Of a stretch of DNA of 37,361 nt, positions 15,586-24,092 are shown piece after piece (positions within the stretch are counted from its first letter, which is position 1; each line of letters opens with the position of its first letter). The stretch is from an uncultured Oscillospiraceae bacterium (GTDB lineage Bacteria > Bacillota > Clostridia > Oscillospirales > Ruminococcaceae): the NCBI GenBank assembly GCA_934481445.1, contig CAKSPC010000026.1, positions 1-37,361 of the forward strand. The letters are read 5' to 3'. The notes under the pieces are model-generated. The model was not told the origin of the DNA, ran no database searches, and saw nothing but the letters and a program-made list of their open reading frames with translations. A program made the translations under genes and the position numbers.

Positions 15586-16282
15586 AAAGCCGCGAATACT
15601 CCTCTGTGTAAGATTTGTCGTCGTTGCGCAGTATCATGGGCTTTTCGACTATCATTCCCGACTTTCCGCCCTTCTTTCCCGTGATAAGAAACAGCCACGG
15701 CTTGTCGAGTATGCTGTTGAACACGAATGTTATTGATTTCGGCTCTATCTTGTTCGCCCGCATCGCGCAGATAACGTCGCCGAGCCGCTCGGGACGGTGG
15801 CACATCTTAAGCGCGCCGCCATATTTCAGCAGCTTTCCCGCCGCCACACACACATCGTCGACGGTGCACATAAGTTCGTGCCGCGCGATGGCCTGCGGCC
15901 GCGACATCTTTTCAAATCCCGAGCCGCTGGTCATGTAGGGCGGATTTGCCGTGACGATATCCACCGTTTCATATGCCAGAACCGACTGTGGCATATCCCG
16001 CAGATCCGCGAGAATGGGCTGCACCGTATTTTCCAGATGATTTTCCTTTACCGTCATGCTGAGCAGGTCGATTGCCTCCTGCTGAATATCCACCGCATAA
16101 ATAAGGTGCGGCATTACGTTCTTGCAGAATATCAGCGGGATAATGCCGCAGCCCGTGCACAGGTCGCAGACAACGCTGTCGGGTCTTACCCCCGCATAAT
16201 AAGCCAGCAGAAACGCGTCTGTTCCGAACCGATGATCGTCGGAAACATACATTTTGATTTTTCCAAGCTCAAAAGTTTCCAT
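15578..16282 (-). CDS. TrmN6/YfiC-like tRNA (adenine-N6) methyltransferase
   Basis: 234 residues. The SAM-binding motif I DLCTGCG lies at about 40-46 and the catalytic NPPY of N6-adenine methyltransferases at 113-116. The N-terminal pattern (FGTDAFLLA) is typical of the YfiC/TrmN6 group, which methylates A37 of tRNA1Val in E. coli. The substrate here is inferred from the family. This arrangement directly before rsmI is common in Firmicutes. It starts 30 nt after the ktrB-like gene and overlaps rsmI by 8 nt. Confidence 0.9.
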   Translation of the reverse strand: METFELGKIKMYVSDDHRFGTDAFLLAYYAGVRPDSVVCDLCTGCGIIPLIFCKNVMPHLIYAVDIQQEAIDLLSMTVKENHLENTVQPILADLRDMPQSVLAYETVDIVTANPPYMTSGSGFEKMSRPQAIARHELMCTVDDVCVAAGKLLKYGGALKMCHRPERLGDVICAMRANKIEPKSITFVFNSILDKPWLFLITGKKGGKSGMIVEKPMILRNDDKSYTEEYSRLYE

Positions 16283-16312
16283 CAGTTTTCTCTCCCTTTT
16301 ATGATATCCGTA

Positions 16313-17683
16313 TCAGCCTATAAGTATCTGCCCGTCGGGCACTACGATGTTCTTCCGCTTTGCGCTGTTCATTACCAGGGACATTATCAGCGATACGGGA
16401 CCTATTCTTCCCACGAACATCGTGACGATCAGCAGGCACTTGCCCGCGATCCCTGCGAACGCCGTTGCACCCGATGTAAGCCCCGTTGTCGAGAACGCCG
16501 AAACAGCGTCGAAAAGGCACTGTACCGCACCCGCCTGCCTGCCCGTTTCCGCGGGCATAGAGAAATACAGCGCAACGAAGCATATCCCCACCGCCAGCAT
16601 AGAAAGCACGGAAATGACCAGCGTTCTGTAAACTGCAAGTTTATCTATCTTGTGGCGGAATATCTCAACGTCGTTCTTGTTCTTCATATATGAAACCACC
16701 GTCATAATAAGAACCAGCAGCGTCGTTACCTTTATGCCGCCGCCCGTAGAGCCGGGCGCCGCGCCTATAAACATAAGCAGCACCGAACCGAGCTGCGTAA
16801 ATTCTGACATCTTGTCAACCGGGACGCTGTTAAAGCCCGCCGTTCTTGCCGAAACGGACGCAAAAAACGCATTCAGCAGCTTGTCGCCGAAGCTCATATT
16901 GCCTAAGGTTGCGGGATTGCCCCATTCGGCGATAAGGTAGAACAGCGTGCCCGCAGCAATAAGACCTCCGGTCATTATCAGCACTGCGCGGGTATGCAGC
17001 GAAAATTTTTTCAGCTCCTTGAAGCGGATGAAGTTCTCCCACACGATAAAACCAAGTCCGCCCACGATGATAAGAGCCGCCAGCGTTATCAGCACCACAG
17101 GGTCGCTCTGGCAGGATGTAACGCTGGAAAACTGCGCTTCCACTCCCATAAGGTCGAATCCCGCATTGCAGAACGCCGTTATGCTCATAAAAAGGCTCAT
17201 CCACGCGCCGTATACGCCGTATTTTGGTATAAACACCGCCGATAATACTATCGCGCCGCACAGCTCGAATATCAGCGAATACTTCATAATGCTGATAAAA
17301 ATTCTGCGGCCGCCCTCAAAGCTGCTTTCGGTAAGGTCGCCCGCGGCGTTTTTCAGCGTTCTGTATCCAAGCTTCTTTCCCGCCGCAACGTTGAAAAACG
17401 TGATTATCGTAACAAATCCCAAACCGCCTATCTGTATCAGCAGCGCAATTACTATCTGCCCGAACAGCGACCAGTGCGTGAACGTATCGAAAACTATCAG
17501 CCCCGTAACGCAAGTTGCCGAGGTCGCCGTGAAAAGGCAGTCGAATATCGGCGTGAACTGCATATTTTTTGAGGATATCGGCAGGCACAGCAGAAGCGTG
17601 CCCGCAAGAATTATTATCAGGAACCCCACAACGAGCGTCCTTGCAGGATCCAGCCGCTTCGTTGTCTTAGCTATAACAGGCAT
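16313..17683 (-). CDS. ktrB: KtrB/TrkH-type potassium transporter membrane subunit
   Basis: 456 residues with the four-fold repeated M1-P-M2 architecture of the SKT family. Four filter-like P-loops are visible: SATCVTGL, TAFCNAGFD, SARTAGFNS and FSTTGLTSG, each with the single conserved Gly of KtrB/TrkH proteins. It imports K+ (Na+-coupled in Ktr systems) and normally needs a cytosolic RCK partner (KtrA/TrkA), which is not in this window. The ATG at 17683 is chosen, with GGGGAGG 6-7 nt upstream; the in-frame TTG at 17689 overlaps that site. It lies 21 nt after the second GT-C-like gene in the long minus operon, an unusual neighbour for a glycosylation cassette. Confidence 0.92.
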   Translation of the reverse strand: MPVIAKTTKRLDPARTLVVGFLIIILAGTLLLCLPISSKNMQFTPIFDCLFTATSATCVTGLIVFDTFTHWSLFGQIVIALLIQIGGLGFVTIITFFNVAAGKKLGYRTLKNAAGDLTESSFEGGRRIFISIMKYSLIFELCGAIVLSAVFIPKYGVYGAWMSLFMSITAFCNAGFDLMGVEAQFSSVTSCQSDPVVLITLAALIIVGGLGFIVWENFIRFKELKKFSLHTRAVLIMTGGLIAAGTLFYLIAEWGNPATLGNMSFGDKLLNAFFASVSARTAGFNSVPVDKMSEFTQLGSVLLMFIGAAPGSTGGGIKVTTLLVLIMTVVSYMKNKNDVEIFRHKIDKLAVYRTLVISVLSMLAVGICFVALYFSMPAETGRQAGAVQCLFDAVSAFSTTGLTSGATAFAGIAGKCLLIVTMFVGRIGPVSLIMSLVMNSAKRKNIVVPDGQILIG

Positions 17684-17704
17684 ATCCAACCTCCCCTTTT
17701 ATAT

Positions 17705-20050
17705 TTACTCCGCCGCACCGGATGTGCTTATCTCCAGCGAGGAAACCGTCATCGGCTCCGCACCGGAGTTTGTGAGCTTAAAGCGGACATTTTCTGTCTT
17801 TGCCCCGACGATGACCTTTATAACAACGGCATCGCCGCGCTGCTCCGCTATGGAATAATTCAGCGTGGTATCGCCCTTGTCGGACGTTACGCTTATCTTC
17901 GCGCCGCTTATATCCTCGCCGCGCACGGTGAAATAGTATCTCCCCGCCTTATAAAGCGTAAAGTAATTCGTGTATACCGCCGCGCCGTTCGGCAGTGACA
18001 GCGTAACATCATCCCCGTCATAATCGGGGTCGGTGATTTTCCCGACGCGCACAGCGTGCGTCGTTGCGGGAAGCTCCGCGGCGCTGAATGTCGTCCTGCC
18101 GTTTCCGCCGGAAACTCGCAGACCCTTATCCTCCGCCCATTCCACCGCCTTTTCTGTGCAGGCGAATATCTGCACGTTGCGGTCGGCGCTGCCTATGCGG
18201 TGCGCGCCGTCAAGCCACAGGTCAAGGTTTGCCTCCCTGCCCGCAAGGACGATGTCGGGAAGCTCTCCATCCTCTCCCATATCCGCAAGCTTCGACAGGC
18301 TCGTCACCACCTCAACATCGAGGTCGTCGTAAAGGAACTGCGCCTTTACATAACGATCCCGCGGGAGGTCGAAGCAGGTAACGCCGTCAAACTCACCGTC
18401 CAGCAGGTCGATGGCCTCGGACACATACTCCGCGCCGCACAGGGAGTTTTTGCCCTGCGGGATGGTGTACTGCGTGTAGCAGTATATGTTCGAATAAAGC
18501 AGCAAAAGCGCCTGCGGTATCGCAATATAGCAATACGCCCTGGTATCGCGGTTTCTTATCATCCGCACCAGTACCCACACGAAAAGCATGGATATCGTAG
18601 TTATCATCATTTTTATGAAGCTGTCCTGCGTAAGAAGCGACAGCACCCTTTCGCCGTAGCGCAGCGGGGCAATGCCGAGTATCATCGCACTTACGAACCT
18701 CTCGCCGGAAAGGAACACGGGAACCACCCTTAACATTGTCAGCAGGTCAACAACAGCCCCCAGGCACAATGCCGCAAAGCACTGCCCTATCCCCAGCTTT
18801 CCGCGGTACATAGGCACCATCGTCGCAAGTATCGCTATGGGGTAGAGATATTCGGTGTATCTTCCGTATATAACGGAGTCCGCCCGCTCGTAATACAGCG
18901 GGGATGTGGACTTGAACGCAATGCTTATCACAAATGCCGCGCCCATCACCAGCAGTGTGAACCACAGCAGCACCGCATGAACATCGTCAGTGTAGGGACC
19001 CGTTTTCGGGTCGACTTCGCCGTCCTTTGTCATGACTATCTTTGAACTGCGCCTTTTATAGTAGAACACCAGCCCCGCTATGACCGCCACTATGCATATC
19101 GCGCCGAACCCCCATGTGGAGGATATGAAATAGAACAGATGTCCTATAAGCGAATCGAAAAATTTCTCAAACGAAACGTTCTCGCTTATCGAAACGCCCG
19201 TGATATCCCCCGAGGAACGCTGCACGGTTATCAGCCGCGAGAGCATTTCCTCCAGCGTGTTTGTGGGTGCCTTTTCCCCGCCCATGTTCCAGAGGGCGTT
19301 CTGTATGAAGTTCTTTATAAATTTGTCGGCGACAAGTCCCGCCGCCGCGCCGCCGTAGAACCCCGCAAAGCAGAACACGCGCTTTTTCTTCATCGTGAGG
19401 AATACCAGAAGCTGAAGCACCAGCCCCGCCGCAACAAGCGCCAGCATTCTACCGTGCGAGCCGTATGCCGCCGCCAGCGTAAGCCCGCCGAGGACAGACA
19501 GCACCTGCTTTTTCGCGGAGTTTTCCGCGCCGCCCGCCTTGTACATAAGCAGCACGAATATCCACGGCAGTATGCTGCACATGGTTTCGTTCCATGTATA
19601 TTTGGTGAGCAGCATATAGCTCGGATACAGCCCGCATATCAGCGAAAACAGCACCGAAGCAGCCTTTTTTATGTTGAAAGTTCTGCGCGAAAGGTGATAC
19701 ACGATCACCGGCACAAAGCTCATGATAACGCCGTTTATTATCAGCATTATGCGGTAGCGCAGGTACGGGTCGTCCGTCATGCGGAAAACGGGGATGTAGA
19801 ACAGGCTCTGAACATACCCGTAATACCCGCCCATGGACACCGTGGGCTTCCAGTCGTATCCGTTGAAATACGCCGCTACCGCCGTTACGCTGTATTCGTC
19901 AGGGGTGAGATTGAATATCGTGGTGCACAGCGTCATCAGAATATGAAGCGTCAGCGCGCCGATATAAAGATATATCATCACCGCCGCGTCGCTGGCTAAA
20001 AAGCCGCGCGCACCGCGTCTGATATGCGGAATTTCCGCTGTATCGCTCAT
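17705..20050 (-). CDS. GT-C-like polytopic membrane glycosyltransferase (paralogue A)
   Basis: 781 residues. About a dozen hydrophobic segments fill the first 520 residues, followed by an extracytoplasmic C-terminal part of about 250 residues rich in beta-type sequence. An Asp51-Glu52 pair directly after the first hydrophobic segment (TPDEY context) matches the acidic first-loop motif of GT-C enzymes of the PMT/ArnT type, which take sugar from polyprenyl phosphate. The first 180 residues align by eye with paralogue B at 20047-21933 (PDE, AAY, G-DW, GY-GY-Q, MLI-NGVI patterns). The ATG overlaps the stop of paralogue B as ATGA. Acceptor and sugar are unknown; GT-C assignment is by pattern, not by search. 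Confidence 0.75.
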   Translation of the reverse strand: MSDTAEIPHIRRGARGFLASDAAVMIYLYIGALTLHILMTLCTTIFNLTPDEYSVTAVAAYFNGYDWKPTVSMGGYYGYVQSLFYIPVFRMTDDPYLRYRIMLIINGVIMSFVPVIVYHLSRRTFNIKKAASVLFSLICGLYPSYMLLTKYTWNETMCSILPWIFVLLMYKAGGAENSAKKQVLSVLGGLTLAAAYGSHGRMLALVAAGLVLQLLVFLTMKKKRVFCFAGFYGGAAAGLVADKFIKNFIQNALWNMGGEKAPTNTLEEMLSRLITVQRSSGDITGVSISENVSFEKFFDSLIGHLFYFISSTWGFGAICIVAVIAGLVFYYKRRSSKIVMTKDGEVDPKTGPYTDDVHAVLLWFTLLVMGAAFVISIAFKSTSPLYYERADSVIYGRYTEYLYPIAILATMVPMYRGKLGIGQCFAALCLGAVVDLLTMLRVVPVFLSGERFVSAMILGIAPLRYGERVLSLLTQDSFIKMMITTISMLFVWVLVRMIRNRDTRAYCYIAIPQALLLLYSNIYCYTQYTIPQGKNSLCGAEYVSEAIDLLDGEFDGVTCFDLPRDRYVKAQFLYDDLDVEVVTSLSKLADMGEDGELPDIVLAGREANLDLWLDGAHRIGSADRNVQIFACTEKAVEWAEDKGLRVSGGNGRTTFSAAELPATTHAVRVGKITDPDYDGDDVTLSLPNGAAVYTNYFTLYKAGRYYFTVRGEDISGAKISVTSDKGDTTLNYSIAEQRGDAVVIKVIVGAKTENVRFKLTNSGAEPMTVSSLEISTSGAAE

Positions 20051-21933
20051 GTTTTCCCTCCGGATAATGAAGTTGTGTTTCTCGTTGTACCCGCCGCGGA
20101 TTTATAGCGGATAAAGTCGCGGGCGCCCTCGCCGTAGGCATATACGGTGTATTCATCCGTACGCCCGACAACATCGTAGCTTCCACCCTCAAACGGTGCA
20201 ACAGTGCCGCTCTCCGCTACCAGCAGGCAGGATTCGGGAACATCCTTTGATTCGTCTATAAGCACGACCTTGGTAAGCGGGTCGAGGAACTGAACCAGCC
20301 CCGCGACGCTCGTTTCGGTCTGATAGAAAACTATTTTCGGCGACTGCGAATCGTTGTAAACAAGCTCGGACACGGCTATTGCAGGGGCAGTGTCCTCCTT
20401 GTTCCGCTCCGACATATCCGGCAGAAAAACGAACGCCGAAAACGCCGCCGTATATGCGAATATACAGCAGACCAGCCCCGAAATTATATTTGTCCTCCGC
20501 CTGCGCGAGCAGGATGCGAACACCCCCGCCAACGCGAATATAGTCAACACGCAGGAGCTTATTATAACAAAGCTTATCCCCGTGAACTCTCCGTTTATGT
20601 CCTCGCCTATCCTCCATGGCAGAAGCCCCATAACGGACAGCACATCCGCCGCTTCGCCCTTTATCATCGGATATGAGAACGCCGCGAACAGTATGCATAT
20701 AACAGCATACGCTCCCGCGCCATAGAGAATATGTTTCAGCTCCGAGCCGTACAGCACCACGAACGCCATAACTAGAAATATCGCCAGCGGCGCGATGTTT
20801 TCAACATATCTGCCGAAAATTACGCTGTCCTGCGCCGCACCGACGGTGCTGAACTTATACACCGCCGAAAGCAGTATCGAGCCGACAGCCACAAGGAACG
20901 AATAAAGCGCAAATACGGTAAGTCTTGGGTTGTATTTATGCTTTACGGAATCGTATACCCGTGTGCCGCGCTCCGGGGGAGTTTTCCATGACCGCGCGCT
21001 TTCGCGAAGCCACACGACGATAAGCATGACAGCAATGACCGCAGCCATCGCCCCCAGTCCCGCCGAGGACGAGGCAAACGCATAGATCTGCCCGAACAGC
21101 GCCGCGAAGAAATGCGCCGCGCCGCCCTCCGCCGAGAAACCGCCTAGCCGCCACATTTCCGTTTCAAAGGTGCTCGAGGTTATTTCGCCCCTCCATACCG
21201 CCTGCTTTATAAGCTCCGCCGCGAAATTCTCCGTCGCGAAGGATACTATCAGCGATATTAAAAACGCGGGCATGTTTACAAGCTTGTCACCCGAGAGCAC
21301 CTGCGCGATTATGACCGTAATCACCAGCGCGACCACGACCGCGATAAGCCGCGAATGCGCCGCAAACGCCACCGCGCACATGAATCCTGTAAGTATCGAC
21401 ATCGAAAACCGCGAGGAGCCCTTGTTCCTCTGCCATGTGACCATAACGCACCATATCAGCAGCCACGGCATAAGGCTTGCAACAGCCTCGTTCCAAACGA
21501 ATTTCGAGTAGGTTATATATGTGATGTAAAACCCGCAGCACAGCGATATCACCGTTTTCTTGCGGACGCTTTCGATGCCCAGCCTTGCCGCGATGTTGTA
21601 TGCAATAAGCGGGATAAGGCTGATTATAACACCGTTTGTGACCAGCATCGCCTTGTACAGCGCATACGGGTTCTCAAAAAACAGAAACAGCGGGGTGTAT
21701 ATCAGCGCCTGTATATAGCCGCAGTAATGCCCTATGCCGCTCATCAGCCCCGACCAGTCGTGCCCCGAATAGTACGCGGCAATGCCCGCCACACCTATCT
21801 CGTCGGGATGCACCGCGGGAAGCTCCATATACATGGAAAGCAGAGCATTCACCACCACCGAAAACGCGAACATAACGAACATTACGCCCTTGTCGCCGAA
21901 TGTGTCGTAGAACTGCCTTAATCGTCGTATCAT
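20047..21933 (-). CDS. GT-C-like polytopic membrane glycosyltransferase (paralogue B)
   Basis: 628 residues with about twelve hydrophobic segments and a shorter extracytoplasmic C-terminal domain (about 110 residues) than paralogue A. An Asp44-Glu45 pair after the first hydrophobic segment is the likely GT-C acidic motif. The ATG at 21933 overlaps the GT2 stop as ATGA; a TTG at 21969 further upstream lacks support. It is sandwiched between the polyprenyl-phosphate-sugar synthase-like GT2 gene and paralogue A, with 4-nt overlaps on both sides, so the three are probably made together. The likely role is transfer of a lipid-linked sugar to a cell-surface polymer or protein; this is inference. 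Confidence 0.75.
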   Translation of the reverse strand: MIRRLRQFYDTFGDKGVMFVMFAFSVVVNALLSMYMELPAVHPDEIGVAGIAAYYSGHDWSGLMSGIGHYCGYIQALIYTPLFLFFENPYALYKAMLVTNGVIISLIPLIAYNIAARLGIESVRKKTVISLCCGFYITYITYSKFVWNEAVASLMPWLLIWCVMVTWQRNKGSSRFSMSILTGFMCAVAFAAHSRLIAVVVALVITVIIAQVLSGDKLVNMPAFLISLIVSFATENFAAELIKQAVWRGEITSSTFETEMWRLGGFSAEGGAAHFFAALFGQIYAFASSSAGLGAMAAVIAVMLIVVWLRESARSWKTPPERGTRVYDSVKHKYNPRLTVFALYSFLVAVGSILLSAVYKFSTVGAAQDSVIFGRYVENIAPLAIFLVMAFVVLYGSELKHILYGAGAYAVICILFAAFSYPMIKGEAADVLSVMGLLPWRIGEDINGEFTGISFVIISSCVLTIFALAGVFASCSRRRRTNIISGLVCCIFAYTAAFSAFVFLPDMSERNKEDTAPAIAVSELVYNDSQSPKIVFYQTETSVAGLVQFLDPLTKVVLIDESKDVPESCLLVAESGTVAPFEGGSYDVVGRTDEYTVYAYGEGARDFIRYKSAAGTTRNTTSLSGGKT

Positions 21934-22934
21934 TTCTTCGTGATTTCCTCTTTTGTATAGCTGCAGCAATTATAATTCGGGTAGCCCGAATTTGTGTTGT
22001 TGTATTCTATGCGCTTTACATGGAACAGGGTTTCGTCCATGACTTTGCGGCAGCCCGAAACGGCATCCGCCATAAGCCCGAATATCCCCGTTTCTATCCC
22101 TGCAATAGCCAGCACCGCCATCAGCACCAGCGACTGTATATGCCCGCCGCCGTCGCCCATGCAGAGGTAAACTATATACCTCACCGCCAGCGCCAGCGCC
22201 GCCAGCAGGAACACAGCCGCCACCGTCAGAAATGTTTTCAGCGGCTTTCGCATGACATAGTTGCGGATTATCGTCCCGCTTGAGCGTTTTATATATCCCC
22301 ACATGGATTTGAAAAGACGGCTCTTGCGCAGCTCGGGGTTGGTTTCTATGTCAACGGACATTATCTTGTTCCTGTCCGCACCCGCGCTGATTATCGTTTC
22401 TAGGGTGTATGTGTAGTCCGAGAGAACGTTCAGCCGCATTGCCGCTTCCCGCGTGTAGCTTCTGAAGCCGCTGGTGGTGTCGACGACATCCGTACCGCTG
22501 GCACTGCGCACAACGCTGCTGCCAAGCTTCTGGAGCTTTCTTTTCAGCGGCGAAAAATGCTGTATCGTATCCGTGCGGCGGTTGCCGATAACCATCTCCG
22601 CCCTGCCGTCTAGCAGCGGTCGAACTAGCTTTTCAATATCCGACCCCGCGTACTGGTTGTCCGCGTCGGTATTTACGATGATATCCGCCCCAAGCCGCAG
22701 GCAGGCGTCTATCCCCGCCATAAAGCCCTTTGCAAGCCCCCTGTTGTGCACAAAGCTGACGATATGATGGACTCCCAGCGCCTTTGCGCACTCCACGGTG
22801 TCATCCGTGCTGCCGTCGTTGATGATGAGATATTCTATCTCGTCAACTCCGTCGATATGCCGCGGAAGATCGTGTATCGTTACAGGAAGCGTTTCCGCCT
22901 CGTTATAGCAGGGTATCTGAATTATAAGCTTCAT
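21930..22934 (-). CDS. GT2 glycosyltransferase, polyprenyl-phosphate sugar synthase-like, with two C-terminal membrane helices
   Basis: 334 residues. The GT-A domain (about 1-225) has the N-terminal PCYNE motif, NDGS at 39-42, the metal-binding Asp90-x-Asp92 (TDADNQY) and a GNRR segment. Two hydrophobic segments follow (about 234-254 and 265-290), with the GDGxGHIQS loop often seen in this subgroup of dolichyl/undecaprenyl-phosphate sugar synthases. The expected reaction is transfer of a sugar from a nucleotide donor to undecaprenyl phosphate, feeding the two GT-C-like proteins encoded directly downstream. The start lies 31 nt after the RING/DUF2628 gene. Confidence 0.87.
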   Translation of the reverse strand: MKLIIQIPCYNEAETLPVTIHDLPRHIDGVDEIEYLIINDGSTDDTVECAKALGVHHIVSFVHNRGLAKGFMAGIDACLRLGADIIVNTDADNQYAGSDIEKLVRPLLDGRAEMVIGNRRTDTIQHFSPLKRKLQKLGSSVVRSASGTDVVDTTSGFRSYTREAAMRLNVLSDYTYTLETIISAGADRNKIMSVDIETNPELRKSRLFKSMWGYIKRSSGTIIRNYVMRKPLKTFLTVAAVFLLAALALAVRYIVYLCMGDGGGHIQSLVLMAVLAIAGIETGIFGLMADAVSGCRKVMDETLFHVKRIEYNNTNSGYPNYNCCSYTKEEITKK

Positions 22935-22965
22935 GCCCGTGCCTCCGATTGTTTATAATTGTCCG

Positions 22966-23862
22966 TCACTGCATCAGCAGATTCGGCAGCAGCACCATCA
23001 GCGACGCCGCGATCGCTGTTATCAGAAAACCGATTATCGCCCGCAGCCATGACGGATGACCGCTGTCCGCCAGCGCCTCGTAGTATTCCTGCCCCAGATT
23101 ATCGCCGAATTTCGCGCGTATCTTGAGAATTTTCTTCACCGCATGGCGGTAGTAGAGATAATCCCCGAAAAGGCACAGCGCCACTGTCACCGCAAAGTTG
23201 AGGAAGCTGCACAGCATATAAAGATTATTGAACCATGCAGGCACTGCCTCGGTTGACACCACCCCCGCATACAACAGCAGCGTCGGCGCCGAGGTGATAA
23301 GGGTGGCAAGTATCGACAGAATGCCGAGCCAGTCCATCTTGCGGTAGAACTGGAATATCGGCGAGAAAAGTCCCGAGCAGAGGTTGACGGAAACATATAT
23401 CTTCCTGCCCACCGCACGGTTTCTAAAAACGCTGAACGCCCTGCCGTAATGCATAGTGGACGTTGCCGCAAAGGTAGTCAGCTCCTTCATGCTCACGCCG
23501 TCGGCGCCGCGGGTCTCATCCTGCATATTCTTGAAAAAGCTGTTGTAGTATTCCTCCGCCGAGCGGATCTCCTGCTCCATCTCCTGCTCAATATTCTCTC
23601 CCGCGGGAGTACCCTCGGGGTATTCGGCAGCGTGGGGATCGGGTTCGGTGTGTTCGGGGTGCTTTTCGGGCTTCTGCTCGTCGGGGAGATAGCCGTCCCA
23701 CGAGAAGCCCTGCGCATGGTATTCCTCCACGCCGCAGTGTCCTTTTGCGAGGTAGCACGACCTGTGATGCGGCGTGCCGCAGATGGGGCAGACGACGATA
23801 TCCGCGTCCTTGGTGAACGGCGCCCTGCATATCGGGCAGAGTTTATTTTCAAATCTAGACAT
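22966..23862 (-). CDS. RING-like zinc finger plus DUF2628-like membrane protein
   Basis: 298 residues. The N-terminal 45 residues hold a cross-brace type zinc motif: Cys9/Cys12, Cys25/Cys28, His33/Cys36 and Cys43, with TPHHRSC resembling the prokaryotic RING family 1 (PF14446-like). An acidic linker (about 50-105) follows, and then a DUF2628-like membrane region with an SPIFQFYRKM pattern and about four hydrophobic segments (about 172-295). It is the first gene of the ten-gene minus operon; AAAGGAATAACAA precedes the ATG, and the promoter at 23955-23983 is well formed. The zinc domain should be cytosolic. A scaffold or regulator role for the glycosyltransferases encoded downstream is only a guess. 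Confidence 0.78.
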   Translation of the reverse strand: MSRFENKLCPICRAPFTKDADIVVCPICGTPHHRSCYLAKGHCGVEEYHAQGFSWDGYLPDEQKPEKHPEHTEPDPHAAEYPEGTPAGENIEQEMEQEIRSAEEYYNSFFKNMQDETRGADGVSMKELTTFAATSTMHYGRAFSVFRNRAVGRKIYVSVNLCSGLFSPIFQFYRKMDWLGILSILATLITSAPTLLLYAGVVSTEAVPAWFNNLYMLCSFLNFAVTVALCLFGDYLYYRHAVKKILKIRAKFGDNLGQEYYEALADSGHPSWLRAIIGFLITAIAASLMVLLPNLLMQ

Positions 23863-23954
23863 TTGTTATTCCTTTCAGTCACGGCGGCCTTCCTCCGCCG
23901 TATATATCCGCAGTTACTGATTTCATCCGAAACAGAACATAAATATACATATTA

Positions 23955-23983
23955 ATTATAACATATTCTGCTCCGCAATTCAA
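23955..23983 (-). promoter_or_regulatory. Promoter of the ten-gene minus-strand operon
   Basis: On the minus strand, TTGAAT (23983-23978), 17 bp, TATAAT (23960-23955) with TGT directly before it (extended -10). The leader to 23862 is about 85 nt. The remaining 23863-24035 holds no gene that I can see. Confidence 0.75.
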
Positions 23984-24035
23984 CCTATATATCCCCATGC
24001 AATGTGAAAATCTGAAAAAAATTCTCGCGACAGGC

Positions 24036-24065
24036 AAAAAACTCCCCATCCTTTCGGATGGGGAG
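24036..24065 (-). terminator. Intrinsic terminator of the solute-binding protein gene
   Basis: A perfect 10-bp GC-rich stem (24042-24051 with 24056-24065) with a TTTC loop is followed, in minus-strand sense, by a run of Ts (AAAAAA on the plus strand at 24036-24041). It lies 27 nt after the stop codon. Confidence 0.88.
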
Positions 24066-24092
24066 CAAACTATCTCTTATGTATCAGCGATA

